From Thermoplasmata archaeon (GTDB taxonomy: Archaea; Thermoplasmatota; Thermoplasmata; Lutacidiplasmatales; UBA184): a stretch of DNA of 60,834 bases. Of this stretch, positions 39,800 to 48,105 are shown one piece after another. The notes under the pieces are model-generated. The model did not search any database and was not told the DNA's origin. It saw only the letters and a program-made list of their open reading frames with translations. The position numbers were made by a program, and so were the translations under genes. How positions within the stretch are numbered: position 1 is the stretch's first letter; each line of letters opens with the position of its first letter. The DNA lies in assembly GCA_030039135.1 (NCBI GenBank), contig JASHQN010000098.1, positions 1 through 60,834 of the forward strand, given 5' to 3'.

Positions 39800-41100
39800 T
39801 CGCGGGGCCGTTCGGTGCCGTGGCCGACGTCTTCCGACCGGAGGCGATCGGACGGGCCGTGCGGATCCGGGGATGGGTGCTTCGCCTTCGCTCGTCGGGA
39901 GGGATCCTGTTCCTCGTCCTTCGCGACCGCACGGGTACGGCACAGGTGACCGGCCGCCGGGACGTCCTGGGTCCCGAACGGTTCGATGCCGTCGAGCACG
40001 TCCAGGTCGAGGGCGCGATCCAAGTCGAAGGCACAGTCGCCGACGATCCCCGAGCCCCTGGCGGTCGCGAGGTGCGCGCCAGGACGATCGAGATCGTCGA
40101 CGCGGGCGCGCCGTTCCCGATCTTCCAGGAGCAGACGGAGGAGTTCCGCCTCGACAAGCGTCACCTCGTCATCCGCTCGGCGGACCACGTCGCCACGTTT
40201 CGGGTCAAGGCGGAGCTACTGCGAGCGATCCGCGAGTTCCTTGCCACCGAGGAGGTCCTCGAGACGACGCCTCCGATCCTTACCGCGAACCCGGCGGAGG
40301 GCGGCGCCGAGGCGTTCGCGATCGACTATTTCGGACGCCCGGGCTACCTTTCGCAATCCGCTCAGCTGTACCTCGAGGCGATGATCGCGCCGCACGAGCG
40401 GGTCTACGCCCTCACCCCCTCGTTCCGGGCCGAGAAGTCCCGGACTCCGCGCCACCTTACCGAGTACCAGCACCTCGAGGTCGAGCTCGCGTGGTCGGAC
40501 CTCGATGGGTTGATGGATTTCGTCGAGCGAATGATCCTCGCGGCCTGCCACGCCGTCGCCGAACGACGGCCGGCCGAGCTGACCGCCCTCGGCCGGCCAC
40601 CGCAGGAACTTCTCGGTCTGCACGGGCCGTTCCCCCGGGTCCCGTACCTCGAAGCGATCGGTCGGCTCCAGCGCGCGGGGCTCCCCGTCACGTGGGGGAG
40701 CGATATCGCGACCGCCGAGGAACGCGCGCTCACGCTCGAGGAGCGCGAGCCGATCTTCATCACGCGCTTTCCGCGCGAGCTCAAGGCGTTCTACATGCTC
40801 CGGACCCCGGGCGATCCGCGCACGGTGGAAGCGGCGGACCTTCTCGCGCCGGAGGGCTACGGCGAGATCGTCGGCGCATCGTGCCGTGAGACCGACGTCG
40901 ACGCGCTCATCGAGCGACTTCGTGCGAGCGGCGCGAATCTCGCCGATTACGAATGGTACCTCGATCTGCGACGTCACGGGAACGTGCCGCACGCCGGATT
41001 CGGCCTCGGCGTCGAGCGGCTGCTGCGATGGATGCTTCGCCGCGAGCACATTCGCGACACGACCCCGTTTCCGCGCACCCCGTCGCGTCACACGCCCTGA
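39796..41100 (+). CDS. asnS: Asparagine--tRNA ligase
   Basis: 434 residues. Class IIb synthetase: N-terminal OB fold (AVRIRGWVLRLRSSGGILFLVLRD), motif 2 region TPSFRAEKSRTPRHLTEY, motif 3 GFGLGVERLLRWML. FITRFPRELKAFYM favours AsnRS over AspRS, as does DYFGRPGYLSQSAQLYLEAM. It charges tRNA-Asn directly, so this organism may not need transamidation for Asn-tRNA. ATG 39796 overlaps the TFS stop. Archaeal nondiscriminating AspRS looks similar, so a small chance of AspRS remains. Confidence 0.88.
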   Translation: MIAGPFGAVADVFRPEAIGRAVRIRGWVLRLRSSGGILFLVLRDRTGTAQVTGRRDVLGPERFDAVEHVQVEGAIQVEGTVADDPRAPGGREVRARTIEIVDAGAPFPIFQEQTEEFRLDKRHLVIRSADHVATFRVKAELLRAIREFLATEEVLETTPPILTANPAEGGAEAFAIDYFGRPGYLSQSAQLYLEAMIAPHERVYALTPSFRAEKSRTPRHLTEYQHLEVELAWSDLDGLMDFVERMILAACHAVAERRPAELTALGRPPQELLGLHGPFPRVPYLEAIGRLQRAGLPVTWGSDIATAEERALTLEEREPIFITRFPRELKAFYMLRTPGDPRTVEAADLLAPEGYGEIVGASCRETDVDALIERLRASGANLADYEWYLDLRRHGNVPHAGFGLGVERLLRWMLRREHIRDTTPFPRTPSRHTP

Positions 41101-41152
41101 TCGTCGCGCCCGGCGCTCGCCGCGGGAGCAAGGTTCAAGTGCGCGGGCGACC

Positions 41153-41728
41153 GTGAGCGCGCCACGGCCCGTCACCGGAGTTCGTAGCTTGGGCGCGCAG
41201 CACGGTCCGGACCGGGAAGGGGAGCGGGCGCCCGCGCCCGGCGCGAAGCCGCCGGAAGCCGCGCCGCTCGTCGAACGCGTCACCCACCACGATGTGCCCG
41301 AGATCTGCGCGCTCTACAAGCGGGTCTGGGATACGCCGCCCGCACCGGGGACCCCGGCCGAGCTACTGAAGTCCTGGCAGCCGACCCCGCTCGAGTTCAC
41401 GAGCTGGATGGAGGGCGTGACGTACTTCGCGGCCCGACGCGGAGGCCGTCTGGTCGGCGTGATCGGCTGCGAGGTCGACCACGGCAGCTGTCGCCTCGTG
41501 AACCTTGCCGTCGACGCCGAGGCCCGTCGCCAGGGGATCGCGACCGCGCTCGTCGCGGCCGGCGTCGAGTGGGGCCGGCATGCGAACGCCGCCGAGGTCT
41601 GGGCCGAGGCCCTCGCGCGGTTCACGGCCGTCGCCGAACTGTTCAAGCACCTCGAGTTCACCGAGTGCGGTTTCCTTCGCCGCCACGACTGGGGCGAGGA
41701 CGTCCGGCTCTTCGAGCGGTTGCTCTAG
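41153..41728 (+). CDS. GNAT-family N-acetyltransferase
   Basis: 191 residues if started at GTG 41153; a TTG near 41188 is a possible alternative. GNAT motifs: AARRGGRLVGVIGCEV (strand 4), LVNLAVDAEARRQGIATALV with the acetyl-CoA pyrophosphate loop (RRQGIA), and FKHLEFTECGFLRR in the C-terminal part. Acceptor unknown (protein N-terminus, amino acid or antibiotic-like molecule). The first 30 residues are Pro/Ala/Gly-rich and variable. A GGTTCAAGTG box near 41131-41140 is the only upstream AT-rich patch. Stop interlocks on CTAG with the opposing gene. Confidence 0.8.
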   Translation: MSAPRPVTGVRSLGAQHGPDREGERAPAPGAKPPEAAPLVERVTHHDVPEICALYKRVWDTPPAPGTPAELLKSWQPTPLEFTSWMEGVTYFAARRGGRLVGVIGCEVDHGSCRLVNLAVDAEARRQGIATALVAAGVEWGRHANAAEVWAEALARFTAVAELFKHLEFTECGFLRRHDWGEDVRLFERLL

Positions 41729-42765
41729 CGGCGGGCCGCGGGGGAACGTGCCGACCGGCCGGGCGGCATCCCGTGCGACTGCTGCAGCGCCCGCAGGCGG
41801 CGGAGCCCCTCTTCGGGATGGCCGCGGAAGAACTCGCGAGCCCCTCGGGCGAGCTCGGTCGCCTCGAGCTCCGTCGCGACGCCGTGCGTCCGTTCCTCGA
41901 GCAGAAAGTCCCCGTAGTCCGAGATGTAGCGCGGAAGGCTGGCCTTGAGCCGGTTCACCGCCTGCAGGCGCAGTCCCCGGATTTGCTGCTTCAGGGGGGC
42001 GAGTTTCCCGGCGCGTAGCTCGCTCTCGAGGTCGTTCGCCGCCACGATCGGGTCCTGGGGTGGGTCGATCCCGAGCGCCTGCATGTCCTTCAGCAGGGCG
42101 ACGATCCGTTCGAGCTCCTCGCGGGCCTGATCGAGATGGCGCTCCTTGAGCGCGACCACGCGGTCGACCTGCTGGAAAGTGGCGAGCGCCTGCGCGATGT
42201 CGCCGGTCCGTGCCGCATGGAGGGTATCCTCGATCTGGTCGCGCTCGAGACGGCTGTCGACGGCGTACGCCTCCAGCCGCGTGAGGCGGGCTTTCGTGCG
42301 ACGTTCCCACTCCTCGAACGCCTCCACGATGCGTCGCTGAGCGATCCGCTCGATCCCGCGGACGGCCTCCGCCCACGGCTCCGGGTTGCCGCTCGTCCGG
42401 GCCGCCTCCTCCGCCCACGCGGGTAAGCGAGGGATCGTGACGCCGAGCGACTCGGCGCTCTCGCTCCATTGCGCCACCCGGGCGAGCCGTCGGGTCAGCT
42501 CAGCGGCGAACGGGCTCGGGGCCGGGGGCGATCCCCGCCGGAGCCTCGCACGGGTCGTCGGACCGGGGGGCCCGGTCCGCAACGGGGCGGCGGGCGCCCC
42601 GGTCGGATTGACCGGTGCGTTCCCTTCGCGGGGACGCGGCGGCGACGTCGCCGGGCCGGTCGACGTCGAGGCGGCCTCGACCGGCGTATGGCAGACCGGG
42701 CAGACCAGCATCTCGGCCTCGAGCGGTTCGCCGCAGTGCACGCAGACAGGCGCGGGGTCGGGCAT
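41725..42765 (-). CDS. Zinc-ribbon protein with long helical/coiled-coil region
   Basis: 346 residues from ATG 42765. An N-terminal zinc ribbon (VCVHCGEPLEAEMLVCPVC, about residues 7-25), a Pro/Ala/Gly-rich linker to about residue 85, then almost all helical sequence with heptad-like runs (EEWERRTKARLTRLEAYAVD, VALKERHLDQAREELERIV), and a final helix pair. Likely a scaffold or signalling adaptor; no catalytic domain is seen and no family is recognised. tRNA-Leu lies 17 bases upstream on the same strand, so a promoter for this gene is not obvious. Confidence 0.75.
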   Translation of the reverse strand: MPDPAPVCVHCGEPLEAEMLVCPVCHTPVEAASTSTGPATSPPRPREGNAPVNPTGAPAAPLRTGPPGPTTRARLRRGSPPAPSPFAAELTRRLARVAQWSESAESLGVTIPRLPAWAEEAARTSGNPEPWAEAVRGIERIAQRRIVEAFEEWERRTKARLTRLEAYAVDSRLERDQIEDTLHAARTGDIAQALATFQQVDRVVALKERHLDQAREELERIVALLKDMQALGIDPPQDPIVAANDLESELRAGKLAPLKQQIRGLRLQAVNRLKASLPRYISDYGDFLLEERTHGVATELEATELARGAREFFRGHPEEGLRRLRALQQSHGMPPGRSARSPAARR

Positions 42766-42782
42766 CGTCCTCTCGCTAGGTA

Positions 42783-42867
42783 TGCAGGGGGTGAGATTTG
42801 AACTCACGAACTCCTACGAGACCAGGACCTCAACCTGGCGCCTTTGACCAAGCTGGGCCACCCCTGC
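42783..42867 (-). tRNA. tRNA-Leu (anticodon GAG)
   Basis: 85 bases, class II tRNA with a long variable arm (TCTCGTAGGAGTTCG region). The acceptor stem is GCAGGGG / CCCCTGC with discriminator A; the anticodon stem is CCAGG / CCTGG around loop TTGAGGT (anticodon GAG); the T loop is TTCAAAT. No intron and no encoded CCA. Confidence 0.95.
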
Positions 42868-42989
42868 ACGGCCCACCGCGCGTACGGTGCGGGCGCGATA
42901 ACCTTTGCGAACGCGTTCCCTCGCCGAAAGAACGCACGGTCGACGGCGGGCAAAACGCCTTTCTACCAAGGCGCCGTCGCCGCCCGCCC

Positions 42990-43364
42990 ATGGCTGAACC
43001 GGCTCGGGAGGGGCCCGAAGCAGCCGGTGCCACGGTCTTCATCGGCCTCAAGCCGACGATGACGTACGTCTTCCAGGTCGTCTCTCAGCTCCACTCGGGG
43101 GCGGGGCCGGTCGTCGTGAAGGCCCGCGGCCACGCGATCGCGAAGGCGGTCGACGTCGTCGAGGTGGTCCGCCGTCGATTCCTCGAGGGCCAGGTCGAGG
43201 TCGGGCGGATCCTCATCGCGACCGAGCGCCTCGTCAACAAGGACGGCCGGGACGCGAACGTCTCGTCGATCGCGATCCCGCTCACCCGGGTGGGGGGACC
43301 GCCGGCGCCGTCGGGACCGTCGGCGTCGGGGACGGCGGGGCCCGCACGGCGAGGACCGGGGTAG
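42990..43364 (+). CDS. albA: Alba-family DNA/RNA-binding chromatin protein
   Basis: 124 residues. Small basic protein coating DNA and binding RNA. The Alba core is visible: VFIGLKPTMTYVFQVVSQL, VVKARGHAIAKAVDVVEVVR with the conserved K-A-R-G-x-A-I region, then RRRFLEGQVEVGRILI and VSSIAIPLTR. The last 30 residues are a Pro/Ser/Gly-rich tail ending in RRGPG, read from bases that overlap the opposing membrane-protein gene by 83 bases. ATG 42990 is chosen from a GCCTTTCTACC box about 28 bases upstream. Confidence 0.93.
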   Translation: MAEPAREGPEAAGATVFIGLKPTMTYVFQVVSQLHSGAGPVVVKARGHAIAKAVDVVEVVRRRFLEGQVEVGRILIATERLVNKDGRDANVSSIAIPLTRVGGPPAPSGPSASGTAGPARRGPG

Positions 43365-45114
43365 CCGCTCGGACGACCCAGGTACCGGCCACGAGGTCGC
43401 CGAACCGCTGGCGCTCGGGGGTCACCGCGATCAGCGCCACCGCGATCAGGCCGAGCAACCCCACGCCGCCGAGGACGAACCCGAAGATCGCGAGGAACTC
43501 GAAGAAACCGGCCGATAGCGGGATCCCGCCCAGCAGAGCGAGGGTCGCCCCGCCCGACTTGAGCAAGACGAGCACCCCAACCGCGAGCCCGAGCCCGACG
43601 AGCGTTAGGGTCGGGAGCTTCGAGGCGTTCCGCACGAGGCTCGATAGAAACGTCGGCCGGGCGAGGTGCCGGTCGCGCACGGAGAGGCCGAGGAGCCGCT
43701 TGCCGACCGTCGCCCCGCCCAGAGTCTCGGTCAGCGCGAAGTACAGGAAGGCGAGCGCGGCGTAGCCGTAGATCGCGGCGTTGAAGCCGATGTTCGCGGC
43801 CACGGTGTCGAGGGAGCCCGGTATCGCGAGCACGAGCGCTGCCCAGAGGGCCACCGCGGGAGCGGTGACCGCCGCGAGGTCGATGCCGAAGGCGGCGATC
43901 CGAGCGTTGACGGATCCGAAGCGGCGCAGCCCCAGCTCCCGACCGATCAGGACGAGCCACCGGGCCGTGAGGTAGGCGCGGAACCCTTCCTTCCCGTCGG
44001 ACGGTCCCCAGCGGGCCGCCGAGTCGAGGTTCGCTTGGTCGCTGACGACCCATCCCGGAACTGGGAGACCCTGCCAGGGCCGATCGGGCGACGCTTCGGG
44101 CAGTCCAAGAAGATGATGCGCCTGCGCCGCAGCCTCGCGGCCGGCGGCGGCCGACCCCGCGATGGCCATCGGGATCTCCCCACCGACGCCGGCGCGGTAC
44201 GCTCCCGCGAGACGGCCGACCGGTGTCGGGGCCACCTCGGGGGCCGGGCCGGCGAGAACGTGGTCGCGGCCGACGAGGCGGTGGGCGACGTACGCGCTCC
44301 CAAACGCCAGCAGACCCGATAGGTAGACGAGATCGAAAATCCCGGCGCCTCCGATCGCGTAGAGCCCCGCTGGCCCGCTCCCGTAGAGCGGGGGCTGTCG
44401 GAGCACATCGGCTCCGACCAGTACCCCCACGGTCGCGGCGAGGTACGCCGACGGAAGCGCGAGCGCCTCGAAGCCGCGGAACGCGGGACCGGCGATCGCG
44501 ACCGCGATGAGCCCGACCATGATCGGGCCGAGAAGGTACGCGGGAAACCCTTCCTCGATCCCGACCCCGGGAATGGCCATCGACGAGGCAAACGTCACGA
44601 CCGTCACTCCGGATGCGAGACCCAGGAGGACCGAGATACGGCCCAGGCCGACCTCAGCACGCCCGATCGAGACGAGGGCGACGACCGTCGGAACCGCCGC
44701 CGCGACGCCGACAACCGCGAGGAGCTGGGGCACGGGGGCGCGAATCGCGATGACGACCAGAAGGAGGACGGCGGTCTCCACGACCAGACAAAGGACGAAC
44801 GTCGGGATCCCCCGGCGGCCGGGAGGGGCGATGCGGGCGAGAACCAGGCCGACCACGAGGAGCGGGAAGAGCGCCCCGGCGAAGCTGATCGAGAGCCAGT
44901 CGTTCGAGATCGGAGCGATCGGCAGGAGCACGAGGGTCGCGAGGAGCGCTCCGGGAACCAGGAGCCAGAACGTCCGTCGACCGAGCCCGAGGCTTTCGGC
45001 AAACGGTCCGTGCTCCCACGCCACGAGGTAGAGGAGCGCCCAGAGCGCGACCGGCAGCGCGAGCAACGCCACGGTCCCGAGGATGTCGTTGGCGAGGTCG
45101 AGCGGATCGATCAC
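43282..45114 (-). CDS. Polytopic membrane protein, N-terminal DUF1614-like region and C-terminal RDD domain
   Basis: 610 residues from GTG 45114, with about 11-13 membrane helices. The first about 230 residues resemble DUF1614 proteins (PIAPISNDWLSISFAGALFP with conserved N/S-D near the membrane). A soluble loop (about 290-390) follows, then an RDD domain: FGSVNARIAAFGIDLAAV, TLGGATVGKRLLGLSVRDR, SLVRNASKLP. RDD proteins are implicated in transport or ion exchange. The C-terminus is Pro/Thr-rich and overlaps alba by 83 bases. The fusion partner assignment is by eye. A GAAATCATTTAC box lies about 50 bases upstream, and GGGGTG precedes the GTG. Confidence 0.75.
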   Translation of the reverse strand: MIDPLDLANDILGTVALLALPVALWALLYLVAWEHGPFAESLGLGRRTFWLLVPGALLATLVLLPIAPISNDWLSISFAGALFPLLVVGLVLARIAPPGRRGIPTFVLCLVVETAVLLLVVIAIRAPVPQLLAVVGVAAAVPTVVALVSIGRAEVGLGRISVLLGLASGVTVVTFASSMAIPGVGIEEGFPAYLLGPIMVGLIAVAIAGPAFRGFEALALPSAYLAATVGVLVGADVLRQPPLYGSGPAGLYAIGGAGIFDLVYLSGLLAFGSAYVAHRLVGRDHVLAGPAPEVAPTPVGRLAGAYRAGVGGEIPMAIAGSAAAGREAAAQAHHLLGLPEASPDRPWQGLPVPGWVVSDQANLDSAARWGPSDGKEGFRAYLTARWLVLIGRELGLRRFGSVNARIAAFGIDLAAVTAPAVALWAALVLAIPGSLDTVAANIGFNAAIYGYAALAFLYFALTETLGGATVGKRLLGLSVRDRHLARPTFLSSLVRNASKLPTLTLVGLGLAVGVLVLLKSGGATLALLGGIPLSAGFFEFLAIFGFVLGGVGLLGLIAVALIAVTPERQRFGDLVAGTWVVRAATPVLAVRAPPSPTPTVPTAPAVPPPG

Positions 45115-45318
45115 GAAGCACCCCTCGAGCGCGGGCGGCGCGCGGAGAGGCGTCGCCGAGTAAATGATTTCGGTACCGTGTCGTCCCCGCCGCTACTCCC
45201 GGGCCGGTCGGCCCGCTCGTCCGTGCTACCGGTCGGCGGACGCGAAGGGTCGGCCACCGCCGCCCTCGGCGCGCCGGCAGCGTTAAGGGCCCAGCGCACC
45301 GTCCGCCGGGCGGGGTTC

Positions 45319-46074
45319 ATGCCCACGCTGGAAGAGGCCGCGGTCTCGCTCGGCAACCCGTCGTCGGAGGAGTTCCGCCGCGCGGCCGAAGTCCTCGAGA
45401 AGGTCGGGCTCACCCAGTACGAGGCGCGGGCCTACATCGCGCTCGTGGCGCGGGGCGTCGGGGACGCCGCGACGCTCGCTACCGCCGCCGGCATCCCCCG
45501 GACGAGCGCCTACAAGGTGCTCGAATCCCTCGCGGCGAAGGGGTACGCTCAGCCGACCGGAGGGAAACCCATCCTGTTCCGGCCGGCGCCCCCGTTGGAG
45601 GTTGCCGATCAGCTCAAGGGAGCGATCCAAGAGGTCTTCGAAAAGCTGGCGCACCTGCATCGGGCGGTCGCCGAGCACGGCGAGCCCCAGCTCGTCTACC
45701 TCCTCTCGGGCCACGACAAGGTCCTGCAGAAGATCGGGGAACTCCTTGACCAGTCGACGGAGACGTTCATCCTCACGACCCCTCAGGTCGCTGAATTGCG
45801 CGACGAGCTCGGCAAGAAGATCCAGCATGCGGTGAAGCGCGGGGTCCGCGTGACGTTCGTGACGGCGCCCCTCCAGCGCGTGCCCGACGGGGTCGAGTTC
45901 GTTCCGCGCGAGAACCTCCTCGCGACCGAGGTCCTCGCCGATGGGGCCCACGCGCTGCTGGCCGCCCCGGGCCTCGACGCATGTGGGTTCACCGACAACC
46001 CGATCCTCACGGCCCACCTCAAGCAGTTCCTCGAAGTGATCCTCGAGGCCGCGCCGCCGCACGCCGCCCCCTGA
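45319..46074 (+). CDS. TrmB-family transcription regulator
   Basis: 251 residues. The N-terminal TrmB winged helix spans about residues 22-95 (AAEVLEKVGLTQYEARAYIA, then IPRTSAYKVLESLAAKGYAQ). A linker helix and a C-terminal PLD-like effector domain follow (ETFILTTPQVAELRDEL and VKRGVRVTFVTAP). TrmB proteins in archaea often sense sugars and regulate central carbon genes. ATG 45319 is supported by a GCGTTAAGGG box about 33 bases upstream. taw2 follows 10 bases after the stop, so the two are likely one transcript. Confidence 0.87.
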   Translation: MPTLEEAAVSLGNPSSEEFRRAAEVLEKVGLTQYEARAYIALVARGVGDAATLATAAGIPRTSAYKVLESLAAKGYAQPTGGKPILFRPAPPLEVADQLKGAIQEVFEKLAHLHRAVAEHGEPQLVYLLSGHDKVLQKIGELLDQSTETFILTTPQVAELRDELGKKIQHAVKRGVRVTFVTAPLQRVPDGVEFVPRENLLATEVLADGAHALLAAPGLDACGFTDNPILTAHLKQFLEVILEAAPPHAAP

Positions 46075-46084
46075 CCGTGCGTCC

Positions 46085-46957
46085 ATGGCGGGGAACGGAA
46101 GACCCCATCGGCTCGCCCCCGCCGAGCGCGTACGCGCCCGCATCCGTCCGATCACCGGAGCCGCGCTCGCCGAGGCCATGCCGTCGGGGTACCAGCGACT
46201 CGGTCGCGTACTCTTGCTGCGGCTACCGGCGAGCTACCGTCCGTACTTCGGCCCGATCGGACGATCCTGGCAGGAGACGCTCGGCGTCGCCACGGTCCTG
46301 ACCCAGGTCGGGCCGGTCTCGGGCGAGCTCCGCACGCCGACCGTCGAGCGGATCGCCGGCTCGGAGACCGAGACGGAGGTGGTCGAGCACGGGATCCGCT
46401 GGCGGTTCGACGCGGCGCGCATCATGTTCGCGGCGGGGAACCGGACCGAGCGCGATCGCGTGCGGCACCTCGTACGCCCCGGCGAGCGCGTGGTGGACCT
46501 GTTCGCCGGGATCGGCTACTTCGCGATCCCTGCCGCGCGCTCCGGACCCGGAACCCGGGTCGTTGCCGTCGAGAAGAATCCGGTCGCGTTTCGGTATCTC
46601 GTGGGCAACGCTCGACGCAACCACGTCGCCGAGCAGGTCGACTGTCGGCTGGGGGAGAACCGTTCGGTCGCGCTCCCCTCGGGCGAGGCCGATCGAGTGT
46701 TCCTCGGGTACCTGCCCGACGCCACCCCGTGGGTCCCGCGCGCGCTCGAGCTCCTCTCGCCCGACGGCGGGTGGATCCACGTCCACACGGTCGCGGACGC
46801 CCGCGGGGCGCCCTCGAACGCCGTGGCCCCCGTGGCCTCCGCGCTCCGTGGCGCCGGGGCTCGCGCGACCGGTCCGCTGCGCGCGCGAAAGGTCAAACCG
46901 TACGGGCCCGGCCGGACGCACGTCGTCGTCGATGCACACGTCGTCCCGCGGGGCTAG
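46085..46957 (+). CDS. taw2: Wyosine-synthesis enzyme Taw2 (tRNA-Phe aminocarboxypropyltransferase)
   Basis: 290 residues. Taw2/TYW2 moves the aminocarboxypropyl group of SAM to C7 of 4-demethylwyosine at tRNA-Phe position 37. Family features: SGYQRLGRVLLLRLP at the start, the FAAGNRTERDRV segment, SAM motif VVDLFAGIGYFAIPAA, VAVEKNPVAFRYLVGNA, and the C-terminal KVKPYGPGRTHVVVDAHV. The catalytic-loop region reads FLGYLPDATPWV; a GYLP loop marks Taw2, while Trm5 has an NLP-type loop. Stop interlocks on CTAG with the aminotransferase gene. Confidence 0.87.
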   Translation: MAGNGRPHRLAPAERVRARIRPITGAALAEAMPSGYQRLGRVLLLRLPASYRPYFGPIGRSWQETLGVATVLTQVGPVSGELRTPTVERIAGSETETEVVEHGIRWRFDAARIMFAAGNRTERDRVRHLVRPGERVVDLFAGIGYFAIPAARSGPGTRVVAVEKNPVAFRYLVGNARRNHVAEQVDCRLGENRSVALPSGEADRVFLGYLPDATPWVPRALELLSPDGGWIHVHTVADARGAPSNAVAPVASALRGAGARATGPLRARKVKPYGPGRTHVVVDAHVVPRG

Positions 46958-48075
46958 GCGGGCGGGGCGGTCGCGGGAGGGGCCACGGCGCGCACCGACT
47001 CCGGGAAGGCCGCCACGAATCGGTCGATGTCGGTCCTCGGGTTGGAGAACGACACCCGGACGAACCGCCGTCCGTGGGTCGGGCTGAGGTAAGTGCCCGC
47101 GCGCACGAAGACGCCGTGGCGGCGGAGTAGATCCTCCTGGAGCGCCTCGGGGGAGACGCCGAGCGCCCCGACGTCGATGACCATCATGTTCGCCCGGGAC
47201 GGGTACACCGGCAGGGTGGTCCCCTCGACGCTGGCGACGGTCGCACGGATCCGCGCGCCGTTCTCTTGCGTCTGGCGGCGCACCTCGCCGAACCACTGGG
47301 ATTTCGTCCGGAGCGTCGCGATCGCCGCCACCTGAGCGAGGACATTGACGCCGAGGTCGTTCGTGTTGAACCGACCGATCGTCCGCACGTGCTCGGGACG
47401 AGCGAGGAACCCTCCGATGCGCAGCCCTGCGAGGCCGCAGTTCTTCGACACCGACCACACGGTGATGGTCTCCTCGGGGGCGAACTCGGCGGCCAGCGCG
47501 TGACCCTCGGAGAAGTCCCGGTACGTCACGTCGTTGAGGAGCCAGAGGTGCCGGTCGTGGGCGATCTCGGCGATCGCTCGCACGTCGTCCCTCGGGTAGC
47601 CGGATCCGAGCGGGTTCAGCGGGTCGATGAGAAGGATCATCCGGGTCCGAGGGCCGATCGCCTCCGAGATCCGTTCGGGGGTGAGTCGGTACGGGGGCGC
47701 GTAGATGTCGAGGTTCCGGGTCCGGGCTCCCGAGAGCTCGACGAACCGGTGGATGATGAGGTAGCTCGGGTCCGAGGCGATCACCTCGTCGCCGGGCGAG
47801 AGGAGCGCTCGGGCGATCATGTAGAGCGACTCCGTGCCGCCGGCCGAGAGGAACGGCGCGACGTCCTTCAGGCCGATGTCCCGAACGACGAGGTCGAGCA
47901 GCTCGGGATCCCCCGGCGCATACGGGTAGCCCTCGTACCGTCGCTCTTGGATCGCCGCGTCGAGCGCGCTCCGGACGATCTCGGGCGGGACGAGGTGATT
48001 GGTGTTCTGGGAGAGCCAGGCGATCTCGCGGCGGTGCGCGTGCGCGTAGCGGAAGGTGTCGAACGGTGCGGCCAT
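46954..48075 (-). CDS. PLP-dependent class I/II aminotransferase
   Basis: 373 residues. Fold type I aminotransferase with the PLP lysine in VWSVSKNCGLAG (Lys211), LSAGGTESLY near residue 80, DPLNPLGSGYPRDDV with the Asn that contacts PLP and FVRVSFSNPRTD at the end holding the substrate-carboxylate Arg. It resembles HisC/AspC-like enzymes, but no histidine-biosynthesis gene is nearby and the substrate is open. ATG 48075, with a minus-strand CCGTTAAGG box about 34 bases upstream. Not overlapping the methyltransferase gene upstream. Confidence 0.87.
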   Translation of the reverse strand: MAAPFDTFRYAHAHRREIAWLSQNTNHLVPPEIVRSALDAAIQERRYEGYPYAPGDPELLDLVVRDIGLKDVAPFLSAGGTESLYMIARALLSPGDEVIASDPSYLIIHRFVELSGARTRNLDIYAPPYRLTPERISEAIGPRTRMILLIDPLNPLGSGYPRDDVRAIAEIAHDRHLWLLNDVTYRDFSEGHALAAEFAPEETITVWSVSKNCGLAGLRIGGFLARPEHVRTIGRFNTNDLGVNVLAQVAAIATLRTKSQWFGEVRRQTQENGARIRATVASVEGTTLPVYPSRANMMVIDVGALGVSPEALQEDLLRRHGVFVRAGTYLSPTHGRRFVRVSFSNPRTDIDRFVAAFPESVRAVAPPATAPPA

Positions 48076-48105
48076 CGTTCGCTGCGGCCACCGGACCCCG
48101 CCGCC

